Shown: positions 18,407-27,658, counted from the stretch's first letter. The stretch is DNA of 43,649 bases from Actinomadura geliboluensis (GCF_005889745.1 NZ_VCKZ01000017.1:1-43649); one strand, 5' to 3'. Notes: a model not told the origin generated them from the letters alone. Made by a program: numbers and translations.

Positions 18407-20802
18407 AGGTCACCTCCGGCCGAGCCGAGCCCGCCGCCGGCGCCCGGTTCGGCGGCCGCGGGCGTGGATTCGGCGCGCAGCGCGCGCCAGACGCGTTCGG
18501 GCGTGCACGGCATCGGCACGTCGTGGACGCCGTGCGGGCGCAGCGCGTCCACGATCGCGTTGACGACCGCCGGGGTGGAGGCGATCGTGCCCGCCTCGCC
18601 GACGCCCTTCACGCCCATCGGGTTGGACGTGGCCGGGGTCTCCGTGCGGTCGGTCGTGAACGTCGGCAGGTCCATCGCCGACGGGATCAGGTAGTCGGCC
18701 ATCGTGGTCGTCGTCAGGTTGCCGTCGTCGTCGTACACGGCCTCCTCGTAGAGCGCCTGCGCGATGCCCTGCGCGAGCCCGCCGTGGACCTGGCCCTCCA
18801 CGATGAGCGGGTTGACGACCTTGCCGACGTCGTCGACCGCCACGTACTTGCGGATCTTCACCATGCCCGTCTCGGTGTCGACCTCCGCCGCGCACAGGTG
18901 CGTGCCGTGCGGGAAGGAGAAGTTGTCCGGGTCGAACGTGGCGTCGGAGTCGAGCGAGGGCTCAATGCCGTCCGGCAGGTCGTGCGCGGCGAACGCGGCC
19001 AGCGCGACCTCCTGGAGCGTCTTGCCCTCCTGCTGGACGCCGCGGACGCTGAACCGCCCGCCGCTGAACTCCAGGTCCTGCTCGGACGCCTCCAGCAGGT
19101 GCGCGGCGACCTTGCGGGCCTTGTCGACGACCTTCTCGCAGGCGGAGAACAGCGCGACCCCGCCCACGGCAAGGGAACGGGACCCGTAGGTGTCCATGCC
19201 CTTGTGCGAGATGGCGGTGTCGCCGTGCAGGACCTTCACGTCCTCGAACGGGACGCCGAGCCTGTCCGCGGTGATCTGCGCCCAGGCCGTCTCATGGCCC
19301 TGCCCATGTGCGGACGAGCCCGTGACCACCTCGACCTTGCCGGACGGCAGGACGCGTACAGCCGCGTGCTCCCATCCGCCTGCGCCGTAGGAGAGCGAGC
19401 CCAGCACGCGCGAGGGCGCGAGCCCGCACATCTCCGTGAACGTGGACACGCCGATGCCGAGCTGGACGGGGTCTTGCCGCTCCCGCCGGTCGGCCTGCTC
19501 GGCGCGGAGCTTGTCGTACTCGAACAGCTCCAGCGCCTTGTCGGTCGCCGCCTCGTAGTTGCCGGAGTCGTAGGTGAGGCCCGCGATCGTCTCGTACGGG
19601 AACTCCTCGTGCTTGATCCAGTTGCGGCGGCGGACCTCGATGGGGTCGATGCCGAGCTCGTTGGCGAGCTCGTCCATCAGCCGCTCGATCGCGTACGTGG
19701 CCTCGGGACGGCCCGCGCCCCGGTACGCGTCCGTGGGCATTTTCGTCGTGAAGACGCCCGTGCAGGTGAACGACAGCGCGTCCATCTTGTAGATGCCGTT
19801 GAACATGAACGCGCCCAGCAGCGGGATGCCGGGCGTGACCAGCATGAGGTACGCGCCCATGTCGGCCAGCAGATCCACCTTCAGGCCGCGGATGCGGCCG
19901 TCGCGTTCGGCCGCGAGCGTGAGCCGCTGGATCTGGTCGCGCCCGTGGTGGACGGTCATGTTGCCCTCGCTGCGCGTCTCCGTCCACTTGACCGGGCGGC
20001 CGAGCCGGCGGGCCAGCAGCAGCGCGAGGACCTCCTCCCCGTACACCTGGAGCTTGGAGCCGAAGCCGCCGCCGACGTCCGGGGCGACGACCCTGATCCG
20101 GTGCTCGGGGATGCCGGTGACCGTGGCCAGCATCAGCCGCAGGATGTGCGGGATCTGCGTCGCCGAGTACAGCGTGAACTCGTCGCCCTCCGGGACGCAC
20201 AGCACCGACCGCGGCTCCATCGCCGTGGGGATGAGCCTCTGCTGGATGTAGCGGCGCTCGATGACGACCGGGGCGTCCCTCATCGCGGCGTCGAGATCCC
20301 CGTTCTCGAACACCCACGTGTAGGACTTGTTCGTCCCCAGGTCGTCGTGCACGAGGTCGGCGCCCTCGGCCAGTGCCGCCTCCATGTCCACCACCGCGGA
20401 CAGCGGCTCGTAGTCGACGTCGATCTCTTCCAGGGCGTCCACGGCGGCGGCCTTGTCGCGGGCGATGACGCACGCCACGGGTTCACCGACGTAGCGCACC
20501 TCGGTCACCGCCATGGGCGGGTGGTCCGGGTGCTTCATGTCCTCGGTGACGACCCATGCGCACGGCAGCGACCCCTGCTCGTCGGCGAGGTCCTGCCCGC
20601 TGAACACCGCGACCACGCCGGGACTCTTCTTCGCCTGGGACGTGTCGACGCCCGTGATCCGCGCGTGGGCGAGCGGGCTGCGCAGGAACGCCACGTGCAG
20701 CGTGCCCGCCGGGGTCATGTTGTCGGTCCACCGGGTGCGTCCGGTGATGAGCCGGGCGTCCTCCGACCGCTTGCGCGGACTGCCGACCTCCTGCACGGTC
20801 AC
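18403..20802 (-). CDS. Molybdenum hydroxylase large subunit, form II CoxL-like
   Basis: A 799-aa molybdopterin-cytosine-dinucleotide subunit. The active-site loop reads AYRGAGR at 359-365. True aerobic CO dehydrogenase (form I) has AYRCSFR, whose Cys binds copper; here that position is Gly362, so CO oxidation should not be assumed. The C-terminal [12 protein letters not shown] provides the conserved catalytic Glu. The substrate is unknown: an aldehyde, N-heterocycle or acyl compound is as plausible as CO. The start is GTG 20802 (ACCGTGCAGGAG context), overlapping the coxS stop by 4 nt (GTGA), with GGAGG 7 nt upstream. A longer open frame to 20892 overlaps coxS and is rejected. Confidence 0.93.
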   Translation of the reverse strand: MTVQEVGSPRKRSEDARLITGRTRWTDNMTPAGTLHVAFLRSPLAHARITGVDTSQAKKSPGVVAVFSGQDLADEQGSLPCAWVVTEDMKHPDHPPMAVTEVRYVGEPVACVIARDKAAAVDALEEIDVDYEPLSAVVDMEAALAEGADLVHDDLGTNKSYTWVFENGDLDAAMRDAPVVIERRYIQQRLIPTAMEPRSVLCVPEGDEFTLYSATQIPHILRLMLATVTGIPEHRIRVVAPDVGGGFGSKLQVYGEEVLALLLARRLGRPVKWTETRSEGNMTVHHGRDQIQRLTLAAERDGRIRGLKVDLLADMGAYLMLVTPGIPLLGAFMFNGIYKMDALSFTCTGVFTTKMPTDAYRGAGRPEATYAIERLMDELANELGIDPIEVRRRNWIKHEEFPYETIAGLTYDSGNYEAATDKALELFEYDKLRAEQADRRERQDPVQLGIGVSTFTEMCGLAPSRVLGSLSYGAGGWEHAAVRVLPSGKVEVVTGSSAHGQGHETAWAQITADRLGVPFEDVKVLHGDTAISHKGMDTYGSRSLAVGGVALFSACEKVVDKARKVAAHLLEASEQDLEFSGGRFSVRGVQQEGKTLQEVALAAFAAHDLPDGIEPSLDSDATFDPDNFSFPHGTHLCAAEVDTETGMVKIRKYVAVDDVGKVVNPLIVEGQVHGGLAQGIAQALYEEAVYDDDGNLTTTTMADYLIPSAMDLPTFTTDRTETPATSNPMGVKGVGEAGTIASTPAVVNAIVDALRPHGVHDVPMPCTPERVWRALRAESTPAAAEPGAGGGLGSAGGDL

Positions 20803-21290
20803 GGCGTCACCTCCCGCCCGGCGGGCTCGCGCATCTCGCTCGCCGCCCGCCGCACCGCCTTGACGATGTTCTGGTAGCCCGTGCACCGGCACAGGTTGCC
20901 CTCAAGCCCCTCCCGGACCTCCGCCTCGGACGGGTCGGGGTTCTCCCGCAGCAGATCCAGCGACGCCATGATCATGCCGGGCGTGCAGTAGCCGCACTGG
21001 AGCGCGTGCTCCTCGTGGAAGGCGCGCTGCATCGGATGCGTTTCACCGTCGATGCCGAGGCCCTCGACGGTCGTCACGTCGCGGCCGTCCGCCTGGACGG
21101 CCAGCACGGAGCAGCTCTTCACGCTCATCCCGTCCATCAGGACGGTGCAGGCTCCGCAGTTGCTGGTGTCGCACCCGACCGGGGTCCCGACCTTTCCCAG
21201 CCGTTCGCGCAGATAGTGGACGAGAAGGAGGCGCGGTTCGACGTCGTCTTCGTACGTCGTCCCGTCGACCTCGACACGGATACGTGGCAT
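20799..21290 (-). CDS. Molybdenum hydroxylase [2Fe-2S] subunit (CoxS-like)
   Basis: A 163-aa iron-sulfur subunit. The plant-type ferredoxin cluster uses C40, C45, C48 ([12 protein letters not shown]) and C60. The second cluster uses C99, C102 (CGYCTPGM) and C134, C136 (NLCRCTGYQ). All eight ligands are present, so it should be functional. Start ATG 21290 with GGGAG 6 nt upstream; an in-frame start at 21323 is less supported. First gene of coxS-coxL-coxM. No maturation genes (coxD/E/F-type) are in the window. Confidence 0.94.
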   Translation of the reverse strand: MPRIRVEVDGTTYEDDVEPRLLLVHYLRERLGKVGTPVGCDTSNCGACTVLMDGMSVKSCSVLAVQADGRDVTTVEGLGIDGETHPMQRAFHEEHALQCGYCTPGMIMASLDLLRENPDPSEAEVREGLEGNLCRCTGYQNIVKAVRRAASEMREPAGREVTP

Positions 21291-21462
21291 GCGTTTCTCC
21301 CAGGGACGTCTCGGGGTGGACATGGAGAGAGAAGTCCCCAGGGCGGGGCGCGCTGGTCAGGCCACGTCATCGGGGCCACCTCCGTGGAAGGCGACCCTAC
21401 GAACCTATGCCGGGGTTGAATTCCGTACTAGCCCCTGGGATCGCTTATTTGCCGACGTCTGA

Positions 21463-21484
21463 TGCAACGATGGCCGTTGTTGCA
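21463..21484. promoter_or_regulatory. Imperfect 22-bp palindrome between coxS and a miniprotein gene
   Basis: Begins TGCAAC and ends GTTGCA, with 9 of 11 base pairs matching across the centre. It lies in the 227-bp gap upstream of coxS on one strand and 33 bp before the miniprotein gene on the other. Candidate operator; the rest of this gap shows no gene. Confidence 0.4.
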
Positions 21485-21517
21485 CGCGAAAAGGAACCTT
21501 CGGGGTAAGAGGGCGTT

Positions 21518-21613
21518 ATGTTCCTCTTCTCCTCCTCTCGCCTTGGCTGTCTGGGTTCCTTGGCTCTGACACTGGTCCTCAGCGGGCTCGTCTATCTGCT
21601 CATCAGCCGCTGA
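21518..21613 (+). CDS. 31-aa single-pass membrane miniprotein
   Basis: A short frame that starts MFLFSSSRLGCLGS and continues as one hydrophobic helix ending YLLISR. It has an AAGAGGG ribosome site at 21507-21513, four nt before the ATG. Very small proteins of this style (a short polar start, an RLGCLGSL-like motif, then one membrane helix) recur in streptomycetes and relatives as far as I recall. The Arg-Leu-Gly-Cys motif before the helix is the distinctive part. Function unknown; it is convergent with phoD. Confidence 0.65.
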   Translation: MFLFSSSRLGCLGSLALTLVLSGLVYLLISR

Positions 21614-21637
21614 CCCGGTGCCCGGCCCGGCGGCCGT

Positions 21638-23161
21638 TCAGCGGCGCGGCGAGAGGATCTCGGTGTGCAGGGCGGTGCCGTGGAGGTCCCGCAGGTGGAC
21701 GGTGAGCGTCTCCGACCGTCCGTCGATCTCGACCTCCCCGAAGAACTGGAAGCCCTCGGCCGGGGACGTGTTCGCGCGAGGCGGCGCCTGGACGAACTTG
21801 AGCTGGGGACCGAACGTGCCGTCGAGCTTGTTAGGTCCAAAGGCGCCGGCGTTGAGCGGCCCCGAGACGAACTCCCAGAACGGGTCGAAGTCGGAGAAGG
21901 CGGCCTTCGCGGGGTCGTAGTAGTGGGCCGCCGTGTAGTGGACGTCCGCGGTCAGCCAGACCATGTTCCGGACGCGGTGCCGCCGCGCGTACGAGAGCAG
22001 GTCGGCGATCTCGCGCTCGCGGCCGAGCGGGGCCCCGCCGTCGCCCTGGGCGGCGGACTCCTGCGCGGTGCCGTCGGGGACGATCAGCCCGATGGGCAGG
22101 TCCGCCGCGACGACCTTCCAGGTGGCCTTCGAGTGGCGCAGCTCGCGCTTGAGCCAGGCCGCCTGCTCGGCGCCGAGCAGGCCGTCCCGCTGGGTCGGGG
22201 ACGTGCCGGCGTCGTTCGGGGACTTGTACGTCCGCATGTCGAGCATGAAGACGTCCAGCAGCGGGCCGTAGGAGATCTTCCGGTAGAGGCGGCCGGAGCG
22301 CGCCGTGCGGACGGGCGTGTATTCGAGCATCGCCCTGCGCGCGCGCCCCGCCAAGACGTCCACCCGCTTCTCGGTGTACTGCGGGAGGTCGAGGATTTCA
22401 CCCGGATACCAGTTGTTCGTGACCTCGTGGTCGTCCCACTGGTAGAGCATCGGGACCCGCGCGTTGAACGCCCTGAGGTTCGCGTCCATCAGGTTGTAGC
22501 GGAACTGCCCTCGGTACTCGGCGAGCGTCTGCGCGACGGCGGACTTCTCCTAGGTGACGATGTTGCGCCACGTACGGCCGTCCGGGAGCGCCACCGTCTC
22601 GGTCAGAGGGCCGTCGGAGTAGACGAAGTCGCCGCTGCACAGGAAGAAGTCGGGGTCGCGGCGGTCCATCGCCGTGAAGATCCGGTAGCCGCCCAGGTCG
22701 GGGTTGATGCCCCAGCCCTGCCCGGCGAGGTCGCCCGACCAGACGAAGCGGATGTCCTGCCGCCGCCGGGGCGCGGTGCGCAGCCGCCCGGCGACCGGCT
22801 CGGACGACAGCCCCCGGTCGAGGTCGGCCAGCCGCACCCGGTAGTGCAGCTCCTCGCCCGGCGGCAGGCCGCGCAGCAGCGCCCTGCCGGTGAGGTCGGT
22901 GTCCGGGGTCACGACGGGGCCGCGCACGGTGCGGGCGTCCCGGAAGTCGGGCCGGCGGCCCACCTCGACGAGCATCCGGGCGGGACGGTCGGAACGCGCC
23001 CACACCACGGCCTCCCGCGCGGTCACGTCGCCGCTCTGCACGCCGTGCGTGAGGGCCGGGCGGCCGCGCAGCAGCGCCGCGGCGGGCCGCGCGGCCATGG
23101 TCGGCAGCGCCGCGGCGCCGGTCATCAGAAGGCCACCGCGCAGCACGGTTCGACGGTCCAT
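21638..23161 (-). pseudogene. phoD: phoD-like alkaline phosphatase interrupted by TAG
   Basis: Reads as a full PhoD-family phosphodiesterase/alkaline phosphatase of about 507 codons except for one in-frame TAG at 22552-22550. The Tat signal is MDRRTVLRGGLLMTGAAALP (start ATG 23161, CGGAG 5 nt upstream). Upstream of the stop: VWSGDLAG and CSGDFVYSD (metal ligands). The frame continues directly after the stop (EKSAVAQTLAEYRGQFRYNL), then YQWDDHEVTNNW and WLTADVHYTAAHYYDP, all conserved. There is no ribosome site for a restart at ATG 22489. A CAG-to-TAG change would explain it. It is a recent nonsense mutation, a sequencing error or a readthrough site; without readthrough the product lacks half its catalytic domain. 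Confidence 0.88.
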
Positions 23162-23239
23162 GGGTGCTCCGTTCCTTGATCCGCTCCCGGGCATGCTCGC
23201 CGGGCGGAACGGATTCGCGGTGGACACGCGATGATCGGT

Positions 23240-23261
23240 TTGACAATCCTCGGTGACCGAG
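23240..23261 (+). promoter_or_regulatory. TTGACA box and 13-bp palindrome in the phoD/cupin gap
   Basis: TTGACA (23240-23245) followed at once by CTCGGTGACCGAG (23249-23261), a perfect inverted repeat. It lies in the 257-bp divergent region between phoD and the cupin gene. No matching -10 at 17-18 bp, so promoter use is uncertain. Nothing else is recognised in this gap. Confidence 0.35.
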
Positions 23262-23418
23262 TGTCTCCTTGTGCTCGTGACCCAGCGCCCGTCGACCCAG
23301 GCGTCGACCAGCAGCCCCGTGGCCCTGCGCCGCGCGGCCAGCGCGCTGTGTCCTTCGTGTTGTCGCTGAACCGTTCGCACCGGCCCGACATCCGTACACA
23401 CGAAGGACCCGTCTTCCC

Positions 23419-23871
23419 ATGGACCTCTCCGTGGTTCCCGACATCGCCATGCGCGGCCAGGACGATCCGCACGGCCGCGCCGTCGCCGTCCGCCCGCCGA
23501 CCGCCGGGCAGCTCGCCGCCCGTGTCCGCGACCTGGCCGGACGCCCCGACGCGTGGTGGCGGCTCGTCCGGTTCGACGCGGCCGGCCCGCGGGACGTCCC
23601 GCTCGGCGACGGCGTCTGGCTGACGACCTGGCCGCCCGGCCACGGCGGCACCGTGCACGGCGGCGTCAGCACGCTCGTCGCGGGGGAGCTGGCCGTCGTC
23701 GCGATCACCGAGCGCGGCGTCACCGAGCGGCCGCTGCGCGCCAACCGGGTCCGCGTGCACGGCGGCCCGCAGGCGCTCACCAACCCCGGCCCGGCCTTCG
23801 CCGTCAGCCTGCACGCCGTCGGCACGCCCGCCGTCGGCCTGCACGCCGCCGAGCCGGACGCCCGGCCTTAG
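23419..23871 (+). CDS. Cupin/cysteine-dioxygenase-like protein, degenerate metal site
   Basis: A 150-aa small beta-barrel protein. The segment VWLTTWPPGHGGTVHGG resembles the start of actinobacterial cysteine-dioxygenase-type cupins (WLLTWPPG...DLHDHGG), but the HxH metal pair is reduced to a single His in TVHGG and the C-terminal His motif is missing. It is probably not an active thiol dioxygenase; it could be a ligand-binding or decayed relative. ATG 23419, with AAGGA 11 nt upstream. Its stop overlaps the stop of the convergent TetR gene by 4 bp. Confidence 0.6.
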   Translation: MDLSVVPDIAMRGQDDPHGRAVAVRPPTAGQLAARVRDLAGRPDAWWRLVRFDAAGPRDVPLGDGVWLTTWPPGHGGTVHGGVSTLVAGELAVVAITERGVTERPLRANRVRVHGGPQALTNPGPAFAVSLHAVGTPAVGLHAAEPDARP

Positions 23872-24572
23872 CGCGGCTCGTCGGTGAGGTAGCGGGACGC
23901 CGCCTCCCGGCCGACGAGCGGCAGCAGCGCGAAGTAGGTCAGCGAGGGCAGCAGCGACGGCAGCTCCGCCGCGTCGCCCGTCTCCATCTGGACGTGGATC
24001 GCGCTGTAGACGCCGCCCACGATCGCGTCGACCACGGCGACCGGGACGGGCGGCAGCGACGGGCCGGTGAAGAACGCGCGGAACCGGGCGAGGTCGTCCA
24101 GCCGCGCCTGCCGGACCTGCGGGCCCGCCGCGTGCGCCTCCACCAGCGACGCCCGCGCGAACCGGGGCTCGCGGGCCAGCGCGGCGAGCAGCGTGCGCAG
24201 CGCCGCGTGGATCCCGTCCGGGGTGCTCGGCGCCGCCTCGTACGCCTGCGTCATGCGGCCGAGCAGGATGTCCATGCCGCGCCGGTAGGCGGCGAGGAAG
24301 CACTCGTCCAGATCGGTGAAGTGCGCGTAGAACGTCTTCTTGGTGACGCCGGCGGCCTCGGTGACCCGGCTGATCGTGGTGTGCGCGAACCCGCGCTCGG
24401 AGACGACCTGGACGAACGCGTCGATCAGCCGCCCCCGCTGGATGCCGGCGACGGTCTCGGGGGAGAGGCCGTGCCGTCCGGGCTTGATGGCGCGGCCCGG
24501 GTCCAGCGCGGACCGGGATCCGGGCAGCACGTCCGCGCAGCCCGCGTCGGGCGCCCCGGCCTGCCCCGTCAT
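23868..24572 (-). CDS. TetR-family transcriptional regulator
   Basis: A 234-aa repressor with an unusually long unstructured N-terminus of about 40 residues before the HTH (FVQVVSERGFAHTTISRVTEAAGVTKKTFYAHF). The C-terminal helical domain has no recognisable specificity. ATG 24572. A shorter start cannot be excluded. It shares a 4-bp tail-to-tail overlap with the cupin gene. No obvious target lies next to it, and the 121 bp to the next gene holds nothing recognised. Confidence 0.82.
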   Translation of the reverse strand: MTGQAGAPDAGCADVLPGSRSALDPGRAIKPGRHGLSPETVAGIQRGRLIDAFVQVVSERGFAHTTISRVTEAAGVTKKTFYAHFTDLDECFLAAYRRGMDILLGRMTQAYEAAPSTPDGIHAALRTLLAALAREPRFARASLVEAHAAGPQVRQARLDDLARFRAFFTGPSLPPVPVAVVDAIVGGVYSAIHVQMETGDAAELPSLLPSLTYFALLPLVGREAASRYLTDEPR

Positions 24573-24693
24573 GGAAACCCGCTCCCGGAGATCCGCTCCC
24601 TCATCTGCCGTCGGGGATCACCCTACTTCCCGTTCCCCGGCGACGGGATCAGCGCGGGCCGCGACGGCGGGACGAGCACGGGCGGCGGCGGGA

Positions 24694-24927
24694 TCAGCGC
24701 AGGTGCCGGCGGCGCCCGCGGGTCAGCACCCGGACGGTCCCGACGAGGCCGAGGCCGATCAGCACCACCGGGGCCAGCACGGTCCCGGACAGGATCCGCT
24801 CGTCCGACAGCCCCTCGGCGAGGAACAGCCCCGCCAGGGCGAGGAAGAACACCCCTGTCACCGGCCCCGCCGGGTCGAACCGGTACCGCTTCACCGCGCT
24901 CCCCGCGCTCTCTCGCCGCTCAGCCAC
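24694..24927 (-). CDS. Small two-helix membrane protein of the PspC module
   Basis: A 77-aa protein with a basic start, two hydrophobic segments (VTGVFFLALAGLFLAEGL and VLAPVVLIGLGLVGTVRVL) and a basic tail GRRRHLR. GTG 24927 overlaps the end of the PspC/toastrack gene by 8 nt, so the two are translationally coupled. Family not recognised; the coupling suggests it is a partner of the upstream membrane protein. Confidence 0.72.
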   Translation of the reverse strand: MAERRESAGSAVKRYRFDPAGPVTGVFFLALAGLFLAEGLSDERILSGTVLAPVVLIGLGLVGTVRVLTRGRRRHLR

Positions 24928-26206
24928 GGTTCACGTCCACGTCTCCGACCTTCCCGCGTATGCGCAGCTCGATCAGCGGCGGGTTGCCGCCCGGCGTCTC
25001 CGGTTCGAGCACCTGCGTGACCTTGGCGTTGGGCCCGCTCGTCGTCCGGTTCTGGACGCGCAGGTCGCCGAGCGCGATCCGCGCGTCCACGGTGACCCGG
25101 GCGCCGGGCGGCAGCGTGACCGCCAGCCCGCCGAGGAGCACCTCCGCGTCGATGGTGACGCGCTGGCCGGGGGCGATCGGCAGCGCCGTGAGGTCGAGGT
25201 CGCCCTGGCCGACGCCGACCTTGTAGACCTGGTTCGTCTGCGACATGTCGGTGGGACGCCAGTCGACGGCCCCGTACTCGGCGTTGCGCGGCATGTCCCC
25301 CGCCACGGTCGTGGTCAGCATGCTCAGGGTCAGCAGGGTGCCCGCCGTGGCGAGGCCCCGCGTCCGGAACCAGCCGCCGACGACGAGGCCGAGCCCGACG
25401 ACCGCGAGCGCGGGCGCCATGACGATCAGCCACGAGTCGGGCGCCGGGTACCCGTTCGCGACGGGGATCAGGGCCGCGCCCGCGGCCATCGCGGCCAGCA
25501 GCGTGATCGCCGTCGCCGGCGACCGGTCGCGCTTCCCGCACGCCTCCCGGCCGGCCTTCGCCGCGGGGACGTCCTCGGTGTGCGCGCCGGCGCGCGTGGC
25601 GGAGTACTCGGCGAGGTCGATCATTCCGGCGGGCAGCCCGCCGCCCGCCCGCGGCCCCTCGGGGACGTCCTTGTCGAGCGACACGCCGCCCGCCGCCGGC
25701 CGCTCCCACGCGGCGGACGGCTCCGGCGGGTGCCCGGCGAGCCGCTCGGGGACCGACCGCGCGGCGGCCACCAGGTCCGCGCCCCGCGAGTGCGCCACCA
25801 CCAGCACCAGCCCGAACACCACCATCACGGCGATCGTGTCGGTGTAGGCCCCGCCGAGCAGGCTGAGCGCGACGCCGACGCACAGCAGCGCGCCGAGGAT
25901 CGACAGGACGGCCTGCGCGTCGAACCACCGCTTGAACAGCTGCTCCGCGAGCGACGACTCGCCGGGGCTCCCGGGCATCAGCAGCGCCGCCGCGATGTAG
26001 AGGAGGACCCCCTGCCCGTGCGCCAGCACGAGGATCGCGAAGCCCACCCGGAAGACGACCGGGTCGATGCCGGTGTAGCGGCCGAGCCCCGTGCACACGC
26101 CGGCGAGGAGCCGCCGGTCGGCGTCCCGCGCCAGCCGCGAATAGCCCGGCCCCGTCCGCTCCCGCGTCGCCTGCTCGGCGTCCATCCCTGCCATGCCCAT
26201 GCCCAT
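24920..26206 (-). CDS. PspC-domain membrane protein with C-terminal toastrack/LiaF-like domain
   Basis: A 428-aa protein. The PspC domain is at residues 20-80 (RRLLAGVCTGLGRYTGIDPVVFRVGF) with a membrane helix. Further helices follow near 95-140, then a cytoplasmic linker, two more helices around 235-290, and a C-terminal beta-rich domain (about 310-428: QGDLDLTALP, VLLGGLAVTLPPGARVTVDARIALGDLRV) of the toastrack or cell-wall-antibiotic-response type. This is the LiaF-like sensor arm of PSP-type envelope stress systems. Several N-terminal ATGs occur (26206, 26200, 26194, 26185). It is divergent from the PspC histidine kinase gene over 143 bp containing direct repeats. Confidence 0.85.
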   Translation of the reverse strand: MGMGMAGMDAEQATRERTGPGYSRLARDADRRLLAGVCTGLGRYTGIDPVVFRVGFAILVLAHGQGVLLYIAAALLMPGSPGESSLAEQLFKRWFDAQAVLSILGALLCVGVALSLLGGAYTDTIAVMVVFGLVLVVAHSRGADLVAAARSVPERLAGHPPEPSAAWERPAAGGVSLDKDVPEGPRAGGGLPAGMIDLAEYSATRAGAHTEDVPAAKAGREACGKRDRSPATAITLLAAMAAGAALIPVANGYPAPDSWLIVMAPALAVVGLGLVVGGWFRTRGLATAGTLLTLSMLTTTVAGDMPRNAEYGAVDWRPTDMSQTNQVYKVGVGQGDLDLTALPIAPGQRVTIDAEVLLGGLAVTLPPGARVTVDARIALGDLRVQNRTTSGPNAKVTQVLEPETPGGNPPLIELRIRGKVGDVDVNRG

Positions 26207-26246
26207 ATGGTGGCCTGCGGCCCGCCGCGCGGGGTATCGGGGACGT

Positions 26247-26287
26247 CCCTGACCCGACCCTGAACCGGGACCGGGGTAGGTCCCTGA
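26247..26287. promoter_or_regulatory. CCCTGA direct repeats between divergent PspC genes
   Basis: CCCTGA at 26247, 26258 and 26282; the first two are 11 bp apart (CCCTGACCCGA, CCCTGAACCGG), one helical turn. They sit midway between the PspC/toastrack and PspC-kinase genes. Candidate binding site for the cognate response regulator. Confidence 0.5.
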
Positions 26288-26349
26288 TGCGGTCCGGGCC
26301 CGGGGCGTGTGACGATCGGTGACGTGGGAGTTCCGAGGGAAGGGCGGCG

Positions 26350-27606
26350 GTGAGCCGGGAGGCGGCGGGCACGGAGAAGGCGGGCACCGAGGCGGCGGGA
26401 CGCCCGGACGCGGCGCCGGTGCCGTCGCCGCCGCTGGAGCGCGCCGCCGAGGGCAGGCTGCTGGCCGGGGTGTGCCGCGGCCTCGCCGGGCATCTGGGCG
26501 TGGACGTGGTGCTCGTCCGGGCCGCGTTCGTGCTGCTGACGGTGGCGAGCGGGCTCGGCGTCGCCGCGTACGCCGCGTTCTGGATCCTGGTGCCCGTCGC
26601 CGAGAAGGCGCCGCGGGACGGTGCGACGGCCGCCGGGACGGGTGCGGCGCCGGGTGGCCGCCGGCGGGGCCGCGACTGGGGCCAGCTGCTCGCCTACACG
26701 GCCGTCACGCTGGGGCTCGCGGCGCTGCCGTGGGGCGCGGCGGGGGTCGTCCAGTGGGCGCTGTGGCCGTTCGTCGTCGGCGGGGTCGGCGCCGCGATCC
26801 TGTGGCAGCAGGCCGACCGCGACCAGCGGCAGCGGTGGACGCTGCCGCTCCGCCAGCGGTGGCTGCGCAGCCTGCTCGGGCTGCTGCTGGTCGTCGGCGG
26901 CATCGGCGGCGTCGTCGTGCAGAACGTGGAGGCCGCGCAGGCGCGGTCGGTGATCGTCGCCATGCTGATCATCCTGACCGGGGTCGCGGTGATCGTGACG
27001 CCGTGGGTGGTGCGGCTCTGGCAGGATCTGGACGCCGAGCGGCACGAGCGCATCCGCTCCCAGGAGCGCGCCGAACTGGCCGCGCACATCCACGACTCGG
27101 TGCTGCACACGCTGACGCTGATCCAGCGGAACGCGCACGACACGCGGGAGGTGCAGCGGCTCGCCCGGTCCCAGGAGCGGACGCTGCGGACGTGGCTCTA
27201 CCAGCCGCGCGCCGACCCCGACCTGACGTTCGCCGCCGCGATCAGGGAGGCCGCCGGGGAGGTCGAGGACGACCACGGCGTGCCCATCGAGATCGTCTGC
27301 GTGGGCGACACGGCGCTGGACGAGCGGCTCGGCGCGGCGCTGCAGGCCGCGCGGGAGGCGATGGTGAACGCCGCCAAGTACGCGGAGGCGCCGTCGGTGT
27401 CGGTGTACGCGGAGGTCTCGGGCGAGGAGATCGCCATCTTCGTCCGCGACCGGGGCAAGGGATTCGACCTCGACGCGGTCCCGGCGGACCGGATGGGCGT
27501 CCGAGGGTCCATCATCGGACGTATGGAGCGCAACGGCGGGAAGGCCACCGTCCGCACCGCTCCCGGCGAGGGCACCGAGGTTCGGCTGGAGATCAAGAAA
27601 TCGTGA
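26350..27606 (+). CDS. PspC-fused sensor histidine kinase
   Basis: A 418-aa sensor kinase of the NarX/LiaS-like (HisKA_3) class. N-terminal PspC domain at about 30-85 (EGRLLAGVCRGLAGHLGVD), then about four more membrane helices. The dimerisation/phosphoacceptor segment is AAHIHDSVLHTLTLIQRN, with phosphoacceptor His248. The ATPase domain has EAMVNAAKYA (N box) and VRDRGKGFD (G1). GTG 26350. It is followed after 52 bp by its NarL-type regulator. Together with the divergent toastrack protein it forms a three-part membrane-stress system comparable to LiaFSR. The signal is unknown; cell-wall or membrane damage is inferred from family. Confidence 0.9.
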   Translation: MSREAAGTEKAGTEAAGRPDAAPVPSPPLERAAEGRLLAGVCRGLAGHLGVDVVLVRAAFVLLTVASGLGVAAYAAFWILVPVAEKAPRDGATAAGTGAAPGGRRRGRDWGQLLAYTAVTLGLAALPWGAAGVVQWALWPFVVGGVGAAILWQQADRDQRQRWTLPLRQRWLRSLLGLLLVVGGIGGVVVQNVEAAQARSVIVAMLIILTGVAVIVTPWVVRLWQDLDAERHERIRSQERAELAAHIHDSVLHTLTLIQRNAHDTREVQRLARSQERTLRTWLYQPRADPDLTFAAAIREAAGEVEDDHGVPIEIVCVGDTALDERLGAALQAAREAMVNAAKYAEAPSVSVYAEVSGEEIAIFVRDRGKGFDLDAVPADRMGVRGSIIGRMERNGGKATVRTAPGEGTEVRLEIKKS

Positions 27607-27658
27607 GCGGAGCGATCCGGGGGGCGTGGGGGGTCGTCCCCCCTCGAAGGAGCAGGGC

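Noticed and set aside
18403..20802. Calling coxL an aerobic CO dehydrogenase
   Set aside because: The copper-binding Cys of the form I motif is absent (AYRGAGR), so the specific name is not supported.
18523..20877. Long plus-strand frame antisense to coxL
   Set aside because: Low-complexity Val/Arg/Asp composition typical of shadow frames; coxL on the minus strand has all family motifs.
23162..23418. PHO box for PhoP upstream of phoD
   Set aside because: No convincing pair of GTTCACC-like repeats at 11-bp spacing was found.
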